Assembly (NCBI GenBank): GCA_023393575.1
Contig: JAEWKX010000313.1
Coordinates: 1-5,526 of the forward strand
Direction of reading: 5' to 3'
Length of the DNA stretch: 5,526 bases
Origin: Pseudomonadota bacterium
GTDB taxonomy: Bacteria > Pseudomonadota > Alphaproteobacteria > Rhizobiales > Rhizobiaceae
This document shows, piece by piece, positions 1-5,526 of the stretch. Both the position numbers and the translations under genes were made by a program. The notes beneath the pieces are model-generated. The model did not search any database. It was not told the origin of the DNA and was given only the letters and a program-made list of their open reading frames with translations. The stretch's first letter is position 1. Each line of letters starts with the position of its first letter.

Positions 1-107
1 GCGCCTGCATCTTCAGCAATATCCTTGCGAATGCCGCGCGGACGTCCTACCACAGGAGCAAGCTCGTTCGGCAGCCAAACATGGCCCGGCAAGCCAAGAC
101 CCACACG
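1..107 (-). other. Possible GAF-domain remnant at the left edge
   Basis: Read on the minus strand (codons with low coordinates 3, 6, ... 105), this stretch gives GLGLPGHVW, then a spacer, then RKDIAEDAG. The known GAF pattern in sensor kinases and receptors is GEGLPGRVW, about 25 residues, then an alanine-rich segment ending in EAG; both order and spacing fit. The frame stays open to the left edge. It is also open rightwards into the upstream region of the binding-protein gene, so openness alone proves nothing in DNA this GC-rich. A full GAF domain needs roughly 60 residues before the GLPG motif, and nothing recognisable is there. If real, this is the broken 5' part of a gene lying mostly left of the window. 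The resemblance is motif-level only and could be chance. Confidence 0.28.
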
Positions 108-181
108 CAGCGACTTCGCACGACCCCATGGTCGGCGCGCTGCGGGACAGGTCGTCGTTTTATCGGGCGGATCGCCCAACC

Positions 182-187
182 AAGGAG
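182..187 (+). promoter_or_regulatory. Ribosome binding site fixing the binding-protein start
   Basis: AAGGAG lies 7 bases before the ATG at 195. It decides the start: the same frame is open from an ATG at 81, but that ATG has no such site, and only the 195 start puts a signal peptide at the N-terminus. A small hairpin (GGGCG 165-169, loop GAT, CGCCC 173-177) sits just upstream. Confidence 0.8.
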
Positions 188-194
188 AACGAAG

Positions 195-1301
195 ATGAAC
201 CGGAAGATCCTCGCCGGCGCCACCATGCTCGCATCGCTGGCTTTCGCCCCCCTCGCCCATGCCGAGATCGTCATCGGCCTGATCGCGCCGCTGACGGGGC
301 CGGTCGCCGCCTATGGCGCCCAGGTCAAGAACGGTGCCGAAGTCGCCGTCGAGGAGATCAACAAGGCGGGCGGCATCAACGGCGAGCAGGTCGTGCTGAA
401 GGTCGCCGACGACGCCGGCGAGCCGAAGCAGGGCGTATCCGCCGCCAACCAGCTGGTCGGTGAAGGCGTCCGGTTCGTGGTCGGCCCCGTCACCTCGGGC
501 GTTGCGATCCCCGCTTCCGACGTCCTGGCCGAAAACGGTGTGCTGATGGTCACACCTACGGCAACGGCGCCGGACCTCACCGCCCGCGGCCTCACCAACG
601 TATTGCGCACCTGCGGCCGGGACGACCAGCAGGCGGAAGTCGCAGGCAAGTACGTGCTGGAAAACCTCAAGGACAAGAAGGTCGCCATCATCAACGACAA
701 GGGCCAGTACGGCAAGGGCCTGGCCGATGCCTTCAAGGCGACCCTCAACGCCGGCGGCGTGACGGAGGTCTTCAACGACGCACTGACGCCCGGCGACAAG
801 GATTTCAGCGCCCTCACCACCCGCATGAAGTCGGAAGGCGTGGAAGTCATCTATTTCGGCGGCTATCACCCGGAAGCCGGGCTGCTCGCCCGCCAGCTCG
901 CCGATGCGGGCGTCGACGCGGTGATCATCGGCGGCGACGGCCTGTCGAACAGCGAATACTGGAACATCGCCAACGAGCAGGCTGCCGGCACGGTCTTCAC
1001 CAACGCCACGGACGCCACCAAGAACCCGGATTCCAAGGCTGCGGCCGATGCGCTTTCCGCAAGGAACATTCCGGCGGAAGCCTTCACGCTGAACGCTTAT
1101 GCCGCCGTCGAGGTCATCAAGGCCGGCATCGAGAAGGCGGGCAACGCCGAGGACACGGAAGCCGTGGCCGCCGCGCTGAAGGATGGCTCGCCGGTCAAGA
1201 CCGCCATCGGCGATGTAACCTACGGCGAGACCGGCGACCTCACCTCGCGGAGCTTCTCGCTCTTCAAGTGGGAAGAAGGCCAGATCGTTGCGGTCGAGTA
1301 A
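195..1301 (+). CDS. Branched-chain amino acid ABC transporter substrate-binding protein (LivJ-type)
   Basis: Periplasmic receptor of 368 residues that captures an amino acid, probably leucine, isoleucine or valine, and delivers it to a LivHMGF-type ABC importer. Residues 1-23 form a Sec signal peptide: Asn-Arg-Lys, a hydrophobic core, then an AHA cleavage site before Glu24. The mature protein shows the type I periplasmic-binding fold signatures in order: [12 protein letters not shown] (30-41), [12 protein letters not shown] (97-108, ligand-contacting serine/threonine region), TATAPDLT (122-129), [10 protein letters not shown] (138-147), GQYGKGLA (170-177), [15 protein letters not shown] (222-236) and GGDGL (246-250). 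The length is normal for the family. The ATG at 195 is chosen for its ribosome site and signal peptide. No permease or ATPase gene follows and a terminator closes the gene, so it is transcribed alone and must share a transporter encoded elsewhere. Exact ligand unknown; some members bind other amino acids or amides. Confidence 0.93.
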   Translation: MNRKILAGATMLASLAFAPLAHAEIVIGLIAPLTGPVAAYGAQVKNGAEVAVEEINKAGGINGEQVVLKVADDAGEPKQGVSAANQLVGEGVRFVVGPVTSGVAIPASDVLAENGVLMVTPTATAPDLTARGLTNVLRTCGRDDQQAEVAGKYVLENLKDKKVAIINDKGQYGKGLADAFKATLNAGGVTEVFNDALTPGDKDFSALTTRMKSEGVEVIYFGGYHPEAGLLARQLADAGVDAVIIGGDGLSNSEYWNIANEQAAGTVFTNATDATKNPDSKAAADALSARNIPAEAFTLNAYAAVEVIKAGIEKAGNAEDTEAVAAALKDGSPVKTAIGDVTYGETGDLTSRSFSLFKWEEGQIVAVE

Positions 1302-1320
1302 TCGGGCATCCGCTTGAAGC

Positions 1321-1350
1321 AGAGAGGCGGCCGGCGACGGCCGCTTTTCT
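1321..1350 (+). terminator. Intrinsic terminator of the binding-protein gene
   Basis: Nineteen bases after the stop codon lies a perfect 7-bp GC stem, GCGGCCG (1327-1333) with CGGCCGC (1338-1344), capped by the GNRA-type loop GCGA and followed by TTTTCT. The preceding AGAGAG (1321-1326) can pair with that T-rich tail, including two G-U pairs, which extends the stem to 13 bp; this A/G-rich-before, T-rich-after shape could act in both directions. It separates the binding protein from the cupin gene transcriptionally. Confidence 0.8.
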
Positions 1351-1399
1351 GTTGGCCGGCGCCTGAGCGCCTGCCATCCCGAGGAGAACGAAGAAAGAT

Positions 1400-1404
1400 G
1401 GAGG
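1400..1404 (+). promoter_or_regulatory. Ribosome binding site deciding the cupin GTG start
   Basis: GGAGG lies 6 bases before the GTG at 1411, which is ideal spacing and supports this GTG as the cupin start. A second purine-rich site, GAGGAG at 1381-1386, lies further upstream and faces an out-of-frame ATG at 1398. Confidence 0.7.
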
Positions 1405-1410
1405 TGTTGC

Positions 1411-1797
1411 GTGGCACGACACGATTTCGATCCGGGCTCCGTAAAACCTGATGGAAGAACAGCCGCCAAGGCAAGGCTCTTCGATCCCGGCTCCGTCCCG
1501 TGGCGCGGCTCTCTTGCAGGAAAGCTCCTCGGCGGCCAGCTGACTGTCCTAGCCTATGGGAACGACACCCACGGAGAAGGCCCGCTGATGCATGTCCATC
1601 CCTATGACGAGACCTTCGTCATCATCGCCGGCAGGGCGCGCTTCTTCGTCGGAGAAGAGATCATCGAAGCCGGGGCGGGAGAAGCCGTCCTGGGCCCGGC
1701 CGGCGTTCCGCATCGGTTCGAGAATATCGGCCCGGGCCGATTGCAGACGATCGACATCCACCATTCTCCCCGCTGGATACAGACAGATCTGGACTGA
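1411..1797 (+). CDS. Small cupin-domain protein
   Basis: A 128-residue single-domain cupin, probably cytosolic (no signal peptide or membrane segment). Both cupin motifs are complete. Motif 1 is Gly57-x3-His61-x-His63-x3-Glu67-x6-Gly74; motif 2 is Gly90-x5-Pro96-x-Gly98-x2-His101-x3-Asn105. The 3-His/1-Glu metal site (61, 63, 67, 101) is therefore intact, so a divalent metal (Fe, Mn, Zn or Ni) is expected. The family includes dioxygenases, isomerases and sugar- or ligand-binding proteins; the sequence does not say which. The N-terminal 40 residues before the barrel hold an 18-residue direct duplication beginning FDPGSV. It starts with GTG preceded by GGAGG. It lies 60 bases after the upstream terminator, so it probably has its own promoter, although I cannot point to one. 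It converges tail-to-tail with the reductase gene. Confidence 0.85.
   Translation: MARHDFDPGSVKPDGRTAAKARLFDPGSVPWRGSLAGKLLGGQLTVLAYGNDTHGEGPLMHVHPYDETFVIIAGRARFFVGEEIIEAGAGEAVLGPAGVPHRFENIGPGRLQTIDIHHSPRWIQTDLD
1426..1533 (+). repeat. Tandem 54-bp (18-codon) duplication inside the cupin gene
   Basis: Unit 1 (1426-1479) and unit 2 (1480-1533) both open with a 17-base block, TTCGATCC(G/C)GGCTCCGT, differing at one base and encoding FDPGSV (residues 6-11 and 24-29). The rest has diverged, but Gly, Ala and Lys still align at unit positions 10, 13 and 15 (residues 15/33, 18/36 and 20/38). The spacing is exactly 18 codons, so the reading frame is kept. Confidence 0.55.
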
Positions 1798-1807
1798 CCG
1801 CCGGCTC

Positions 1808-2485
1808 CTATTCCACGTAGATCATCTTTCTTGTCATGCCGCCGTCGAGCGTCAGCACCTGTCCCGTCATGAAGCCCGCCGAAGCAAGGTAAAGCACAGC
1901 GTCGGCTACATCCCTCGGCCGCCCCACCCGGCCGGCGGGATGCTGCTCGTGATCCACCGTCCGAAGATCCTCCTCGCCGGAAATCCAGCCCGGCGCGATC
2001 GCGTTCACGCGGATCTTCGGCCCGAGGCTGACCGCGAGCGCATGCGTCAGCGCCACCAGGCCGCCTTTCGACGCCGCATACGCCTCCGTCTCAGGCTCGG
2101 ACATGAAGGCGCGGGTGGAGGCCATGTTGACGATGGAGGCGCCCCCGCCCATCAGCGGCACGGCCGAGCGCGTCATCAGGAAGGCGCCGGTCAGGTGGCT
2201 GTCCGTCACCCGCCGCCACGCGGAGAGCGGCAGCTCCACAATCGATCCGTTGCCGGGCGAGGCGATACCCGCATTGTTCACGAGCAGGTCGAGGCTCACC
2301 CATCCCAGTTCCTCGAAGGCGCCGGCAACCGAGGTCTCGTCCGCCACGTCGCAATAGACGTGCCGTATGTCCTCCGGTCCCGCCTCCATGTCGAAGGAGA
2401 CAACGTCGTAACCGTTGCCGGCGAGTGCCCTGCAAAGCCCCGTGCCGATGAGGCCGGCACCGCCTGTGATGATGGCTGTCTTCAT
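1808..2485 (-). CDS. Short-chain dehydrogenase/reductase (classical SDR)
   Basis: NAD(P)-dependent oxidoreductase of 225 residues (slightly below the usual 250), cytosolic. Seen in order: cofactor glycine motif TGGAGLIG (7-14); Asp32 at the end of the second strand, which in this family favours NAD(H) over NADP(H); NNAG (70-73); catalytic Ser123, Tyr136 and Lys140 (YxxxK); PG at 165-166; and a C-terminal LTLDGGMT (211-218). The fourth tetrad residue, usually Asn in a VNLTG-like motif, is His97 here. Substrate cannot be read from the sequence. The ATG at 2485 is chosen because the glycine motif follows at the normal distance; a TTG at 2524 would add 13 residues without a better ribosome site. 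No Shine-Dalgarno precedes 2485, and a promoter-like sequence sits so close that the mRNA may be leaderless. Its 3' end is 10 bases from the convergent cupin gene. Confidence 0.9.
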   Translation of the reverse strand: MKTAIITGGAGLIGTGLCRALAGNGYDVVSFDMEAGPEDIRHVYCDVADETSVAGAFEELGWVSLDLLVNNAGIASPGNGSIVELPLSAWRRVTDSHLTGAFLMTRSAVPLMGGGASIVNMASTRAFMSEPETEAYAASKGGLVALTHALAVSLGPKIRVNAIAPGWISGEEDLRTVDHEQHPAGRVGRPRDVADAVLYLASAGFMTGQVLTLDGGMTRKMIYVE

Positions 2486-2492
2486 CCGGCCG

Positions 2493-2521
2493 AAGATAGG
2501 AGCGGGCCGGAAGATGTCGAG
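2493..2521 (-). promoter_or_regulatory. Candidate promoter for a leaderless reductase transcript
   Basis: On the minus strand, CTCGAC (2521-2516; alphaproteobacterial -35 consensus CTTGAC, 5 of 6) is followed by exactly 17 bases and TATCTT (2498-2493; -10 type). From there 7 bases lead to the A of the ATG at 2485, the normal distance to a transcription start. A 6-bp inverted repeat, CCGGCC (2486-2491) with GGCCGG (2505-2510), brackets the -10 and could bind a regulator. Motif match only. Confidence 0.4.
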
Positions 2522-2539
2522 CAACCGGGACCGGTCGGG

Positions 2540-2785
2540 CTATGCCCGCACCAGGATTCCGGCCTCCACCGCCGCGGCCACGAAGGCCTCCCGCGTGTCC
2601 TCCGTCTTGCGTTTGCCCTCCATCACCCCGGTGCAGGCGGCGAGCGCCCGGTCGAGGGCTTCGCCATCCTCCAGCGGCCAGTCCTCGATCAGCGCCCAGG
2701 CGGCCGCCTGCAGGCTGGCGATGGCGGTCTCGACCGGCGGCTCGCCGATCCGGATGAGGACGGGTTTATTCCAGGACTGATTCAT
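2540..2785 (-). CDS. DUF982 domain protein
   Basis: An 81-residue protein matching the DUF982 family from end to end: Trp5 with PV at 8-9 near the N-terminus, an alpha-helical region ending in DWPLEDG (35-41), a conserved A-x2-AC segment (47-51), and the closing AFVAAAVEAGI (67-77). The family is small, of unknown function, and largely restricted to Rhizobiales, usually with many copies per genome. No signal peptide or membrane segment. The ATG at 2785 is the only reasonable start because the frame has a TAG four codons upstream; the ribosome site is weak, and a perfect palindrome GGGTACCC (2788-2795) lies just before it. It precedes the reductase on the same strand by 54 bases, so co-transcription is possible, and it diverges from the adenine deaminase. 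Confidence 0.85.
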   Translation of the reverse strand: MNQSWNKPVLIRIGEPPVETAIASLQAAAWALIEDWPLEDGEALDRALAACTGVMEGKRKTEDTREAFVAAAVEAGILVRA

Positions 2786-2912
2786 CGGGGTACCCTAGTG
2801 GAAGCGCGAGGGACGTCCTAGCCGAATTTTGCCGCCGACGGGAGGGCGACGGTTTCCTCTTCTGCCGGGAGCAGGCTAGAACAGCCGGAAGACAGGGAAT
2901 CGGAGAAGCAGT

Positions 2913-4607
2913 ATGAGCAAGCGCCTCGAAAAGCTGATCGACCAGGGCACCGGCCGCGAACCGGCCGACATCGTGCTGAAGAACGGCCGCTTCTTCGACC
3001 TCGTCACCGGCGAAGTTGTCGCCTCCGACATCGCCATCTGCGGCGAGCGCATCGTCGGCACCTGCGGCGACTATGCCGGCAGGACCGAGATCGACATCTC
3101 CGGCCGCATCGTCGTCCCCGGCTTCATCGATACGCATCTCCACATCGAATCGTCGCTCGTCACGCCCCACGAGTTCGATCGCTGCGTCCTTCCCTATGGG
3201 GTCACCACCGTCATTTGCGATCCCCACGAGATCGCCAATGTTCTGGGAGAGGAAGGCATCCGGTTCTTCCTCGATTCCGCCGTCGAGACGATCATGGACA
3301 TCCGCATCCAGCTCTCCTCCTGCGTGCCCGCCACGCATCTGGAAACTTCCGGAGCCGATCTGCCGATCGAAAAGCTCCTGCCCTTCCGCGACCACCCCAA
3401 GGTCATCGGATTGGCGGAGTTCATGAACTTCCCGGGCGTCATCCACAAGGACCCCGGATGCCTCGCCAAGCTGGACGCCTTCTGGGACGACCACATCGAC
3501 GGCCACGCGCCGCTGCTCTCCGGCAATGACCTGAACGGCTACCTCGCCGCCGGCATCCGCACGGAGCACGAATGCACGACGGCCGAAGAGGCGCTGGAAA
3601 AGATCCGCAAGGGCATGCACATCCTCGTGCGCGAGGGTTCGGTCTCCAAGGACTTGGCAGCCCTGATGCCGATCATCACCGAGCGGCTGTCGCCCTTCCT
3701 GGCACTCTGCACCGACGACCGCAATCCGCTCGATATCGCCGAACAGGGCCATCTCGACTACATGATCCGCACCGCGATCGCGAACGGCGTCGAACCGCTC
3801 GCGGTCTACCGCGCCGCGTCCATCTCCGCTGCCCGCGCCTTCGGCCTGCGCGACCGCGGCCTCGTCGCTCCCGGCTGGCGCGCCGACCTCGTGGTCGTCG
3901 ACAGCCTGGAAAGCTGCACGGCCGAAATGGTCTTCTCCGCCGGCCGCAGGGTCGCCGACGACCTCTTCGCCACCCGCAAGCCGGTCGCTCCCGTCGGCCT
4001 CGACAGCGTCAAGGCACGTCCCGTGCAGGCCATGCATTTCGGCGTCCCCGTGAGCGAAGGCGAAACGCCGGTAATCGGCGTCATGCCCGGCAAGATCATC
4101 ACCGAGCACCGCCGCTACCGCCTGCCCGCCGCCGGCAACCAGACCGGCATCGATCTCGAACGGGACATCATCAAGGTCGCCGTCATCGAGCGGCACGGCA
4201 AGAACGGCAACCACGCCAACGGCTTCGTCCAGGGCTTCGGGCTGAAGAAGGGCGCCATCGCCTCCACCGTCGGCCACGACAGCCACAATATCTGCGTCGT
4301 CGGCGTCTCGGAGGACGACATGGCGCTCGCCGCCAACCGCCTCGGCGAGATCAAGGGTGGCTTCGTGGTGGTGCAGGACGGCGAGGTCACCGGCGAGATC
4401 GCCTTGCCCGTCGCCGGCCTGATGAGCCTCGAACCCTACGAGACGGTGCGCGATACGCTGCACGACCTGCGCAAGGCGGCCTATGCGCTGGGGACGACGC
4501 TGGAAGAACCCTTCCTCCAGGTCGCCTTCCTCCCCCTTCCCGTCATCCCGCACCTGAAGATCTCGGACAGGGGCATGGTGGATGTGGACCGTTTCGAGTT
4601 GATCTAG
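2913..4607 (+). CDS. ade: Adenine deaminase
   Basis: Amidohydrolase-superfamily enzyme of 564 residues (normal length) that converts adenine to hypoxanthine and ammonia in purine salvage, EC 3.5.4.2; cytosolic. The metal-site motifs are complete: [12 protein letters not shown] (69-80, His75 and His77), DPHEIAN (103-109), GLAEFMN with bridging Glu169, DGHAP (His198), TEHE (His219) and CTDD (266-269, catalytic Asp). The C-terminal part carries [11 protein letters not shown] and GHDSHN (441-459), typical of AdeC-type enzymes and absent from adenosine deaminases, which is why adenine is preferred as substrate. The ATG at 2913 has GGAG (2902-2905) 7 bases upstream. Divergent from DUF982 across 127 bases; I see no convincing promoter, riboswitch or operator there. 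No T-tailed terminator follows the stop. It stands alone, without other purine genes in view. Confidence 0.95.
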   Translation: MSKRLEKLIDQGTGREPADIVLKNGRFFDLVTGEVVASDIAICGERIVGTCGDYAGRTEIDISGRIVVPGFIDTHLHIESSLVTPHEFDRCVLPYGVTTVICDPHEIANVLGEEGIRFFLDSAVETIMDIRIQLSSCVPATHLETSGADLPIEKLLPFRDHPKVIGLAEFMNFPGVIHKDPGCLAKLDAFWDDHIDGHAPLLSGNDLNGYLAAGIRTEHECTTAEEALEKIRKGMHILVREGSVSKDLAALMPIITERLSPFLALCTDDRNPLDIAEQGHLDYMIRTAIANGVEPLAVYRAASISAARAFGLRDRGLVAPGWRADLVVVDSLESCTAEMVFSAGRRVADDLFATRKPVAPVGLDSVKARPVQAMHFGVPVSEGETPVIGVMPGKIITEHRRYRLPAAGNQTGIDLERDIIKVAVIERHGKNGNHANGFVQGFGLKKGAIASTVGHDSHNICVVGVSEDDMALAANRLGEIKGGFVVVQDGEVTGEIALPVAGLMSLEPYETVRDTLHDLRKAAYALGTTLEEPFLQVAFLPLPVIPHLKISDRGMVDVDRFELI

Positions 4608-4633
4608 ATCGCCCAGAGTTACAAGACCTCGCA

Positions 4634-4681
4634 CTACCCTTGCTCCTGCAGGTAGTGGTCGGGCAGCCAGCCGATCGAGCA
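4634..4681 (-). pseudogene. Tail fragment of an SH3-like domain protein
   Basis: On the minus strand, codons from 4681 down to 4637 read CSIGWLPDHYLQEQG and then stop at TAG (4636-4634). The GWLPDHYL core matches the end of bacterial variant SH3 domains, whose last strand typically reads GWVPxxYL. Going back towards the 5' end, the likeness stops at about 4681, exactly where chemoreceptor homology begins on the other strand. This suggests two truncated genes joined at a deletion or recombination point. Only about 13 informative residues are available, so the call is tentative. A hairpin CACTACC (4632-4638) with GGTAGTG (4651-4657) overlaps the stop. Confidence 0.3.
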
Positions 4682-4683
4682 TT

Positions 4684-5216
4684 CAGGTCGTGTCGCGCGA
4701 CGCCGTCGATGCGATGGGCAAGATCGAAGCCTCCGCAACCGAGATCGGCAACATCATCGGCGCTATCGACGAAATCGCCTTCCGGACCAACCTTCTGGCT
4801 CTGAATGCAGGTGTTGACGCCGCGCGGGCGGGTGACGCCGGAAAGGGTTTCGCCGTCGTCGCCCGGGAAGTCCGCGAGCTTGCTCAGAGGTCGGCTCAGG
4901 CGGCGAAGGAGATCAAGGAACTAATCAATACATCCGACAGCCACGTCGGGAGCGGGGTCGAACTGGTGGGACAAACCGGCACGGCCCTCGAACAGATCGT
5001 CGTCCAGGTCCAACAGGTGGACGGAAATGTCGGGGCGATCGTACAGTCGTCCAGGGAACAGGCTGGCGGATTGAGGGAATAAACACCTCCGTCAATGCGA
5101 TGGACCAGGGCACGCAACAGAATGCTGCCATGGTCGAACAGGCCACCGCGGCCGCTCACAGCCTTGCCTCGGAATCGGACGCCCTGTTCAAGTTGCTGTC
5201 GCAGTTCAGTATCGGG
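4684..5216 (+). pseudogene. Methyl-accepting chemotaxis protein, C-terminal remnant, frameshifted
   Basis: Remains of a chemoreceptor signalling domain, the cytoplasmic coiled coil that controls CheA through CheW. The hairpin tip is clear: EIAFRTNLLALNAG, then AARAGDAGKGFAVVA and EVRELAQRSAQAAKEI (4771-4914). The ligand-binding region, both membrane segments, HAMP and the first half of the signalling domain are missing. The frame closes at TAA (5080-5082) after GLRE, but homology resumes at once, one frame back, as INTSVNAMDQGTQQNAAMVEQ... to LLSQFSIG (5079-5216). One extra base at 5078-5079 would restore GLRE-INTS. The C-terminal pentapeptide usual for CheR docking is not seen; the second frame runs on to a TGA at 5490-5492, over the opposite gene. 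The GTG at 4690 has no ribosome site. Two near-invariant tip residues are changed (Gln to Arg, Glu to Asp). A non-functional relic is the best reading. Confidence 0.85.
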
Positions 5217-5304
5217 ACTGAACGGTCGCGTGGCCACGGACGGGCGGCGAACGTCGCATCCTTCGAACGCAAGAAGGCAATCGCCCGCCAAGGCAGGTCG
5301 AATA

Positions 5305-5339
5305 CGGGCTACGCTTCGAACCGAGCCCGATGCGTAGCC
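5305..5339 (+). terminator. Possible terminator with two competing hairpins
   Basis: A perfect 8-bp stem, GGCTACGC (5307-5314) with GCGTAGCC (5332-5339), has a 17-base loop and is followed on the plus strand by ATCCTTTTCA. An overlapping alternative, CGGGCT (5305-5310) with AGCCCG (5324-5329), excludes the first. It lies between the convergent chemoreceptor remnant and alpha-glucosidase end. The T run is short and set back 4 bases, so termination is only moderately likely; on the minus strand the tail is not T-rich. Confidence 0.35.
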
Positions 5340-5346
5340 ATCCTTT

Positions 5347-5526
5347 TCACACCCTCCCGCAGAATGCGTCGAGCCCTTGGAGCTTCACCACTCCCCCCTC
5401 CACGTCCGGCGCAAAGCCCGGCATCGGGATCGGCAGGCAGCTTCGCATTGCCGCCGGCAGCGGAAAATCCTGTGCCTCCCGCGTCAGGTTGAACACGAAG
5501 AGTAGCCGCTCGCCCTCCTTCTCCCG
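5347..5526 (-). CDS. Alpha-glucosidase (GH13), C-terminal 59 residues
   Basis: A partial gene entering from the right edge and ending at TGA (5349-5347). The 59 visible residues read GERLLFVFNLTRE, then FPLP, a PIPMPGFAPDVEGG stretch, and LQGLDAFCGRV at the end. This is the C-terminal all-beta domain (a FNLS/FNLT strand, a PLPGF-like turn, a closing L-x-G-x-x-A-F strand) of GH13 alpha-glucosidases such as rhizobial AglA, which hydrolyse alpha-1,4 glucosidic bonds in maltose, sucrose or trehalose-type sugars. The catalytic barrel is outside the window, so activity and specificity cannot be judged. In the known agl operon aglK follows aglA; no such gene follows here, only the chemoreceptor remnant, so this may be a stand-alone glucosidase or a rearranged locus. 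Confidence 0.7.
   Translation of the reverse strand, partial: REKEGERLLFVFNLTREAQDFPLPAAMRSCLPIPMPGFAPDVEGGVVKLQGLDAFCGRV

Noticed and set aside
81..194. Extended N-terminus of the binding protein from an ATG at 81
   Set aside because: The 38 added residues would bury the signal peptide, have no ribosome site, and are rich in Arg/Thr, unlike an export signal. The start at 195 has AAGGAG at the right spacing.
40..2820. Shared 10-mer GGACGTCCTA at 40-49 and 2811-2820
   Set aside because: About fifteen 10-base matches are expected by chance in a window of this size, and the flanks differ.
1592..2821. 409-codon open frame on the plus strand
   Set aside because: It overlaps the cupin and lies antisense to the reductase and DUF982 genes. 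Composition is Arg/His/Pro-rich with no motif, as expected from a shadow of GC-rich codons.
2862..2886. Small inverted repeats upstream of adenine deaminase (CTGC/GCAG, GGCT/AGCC)
   Set aside because: Four-base stems are too short to support an operator or riboswitch, and no known purine riboswitch core is visible.
2766..4682. 638-codon open frame on the minus strand, antisense to adenine deaminase
   Set aside because: Long antisense frames are common opposite high-GC genes. It is Asp/Gly/Val-rich without recognisable domains, while the plus-strand enzyme has all its catalytic motifs.
3572..4804. 410-codon plus-strand frame overlapping adenine deaminase
   Set aside because: Arg/Pro/His-rich, no ribosome site or motif, and a frame shadow of the real gene.
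5217..5492. Continuation of the second chemoreceptor frame as a real C-terminal extension
   Set aside because: After LLSQFSIG the reading loses family likeness, becomes Arg/Pro/Ser-rich and runs across the 3' end of the opposite alpha-glucosidase gene, so it is read-through of a broken frame.

Overview
The window reads as chromosomal or large-replicon DNA from an alphaproteobacterium of the order Rhizobiales, most likely Rhizobiaceae (Sinorhizobium/Ensifer, Rhizobium, Shinella or a relative). The reasons are the high GC content with strong G/C third-position bias, a DUF982 protein (a family concentrated in this order), a chemoreceptor signalling domain of rhizobial style, and the end of a GH13 alpha-glucosidase like those of rhizobial sugar loci. 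The genus is inference; no marker gene is present.

Layout. The first 194 bases hold no complete gene. The minus strand there reads a GAF-like motif that may be the eroded end of a sensor gene lying to the left. Next comes a complete periplasmic binding protein of the branched-chain amino acid type (195-1301, +) with its own strong intrinsic terminator (1321-1350) and no permease or ATPase genes beside it. A small monocupin protein follows (1411-1797, +) and converges, with a 10-base gap, on a short-chain dehydrogenase/reductase (1808-2485, -). Upstream of that, on the same strand, is a DUF982 protein (2540-2785, -). A 127-base divergent gap leads to a complete adenine deaminase (2913-4607, +).

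The right part is genomic debris. It holds a 15-codon tail resembling the end of an SH3-type domain (minus strand, stop at 4634-4636). This abuts the C-terminal part of a methyl-accepting chemotaxis protein that has lost its sensor, membrane and HAMP parts and carries a one-base lesion near 5079. The window ends in the C-terminus of an alpha-glucosidase entering from the right on the minus strand (5347-5526).

Function. The intact genes are small housekeeping or accessory metabolic units: amino-acid capture, purine salvage (adenine to hypoxanthine plus ammonia) and an NAD(P)-dependent reductase. They do not form one pathway. I see no phage, transposase, CRISPR, toxin-antitoxin or defence gene, and no convincing new system. 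The points most worth a second look are the junction of gene remnants after the adenine deaminase, a promoter layout predicting a leaderless transcript for the reductase, and an internal 18-residue duplication in the cupin.
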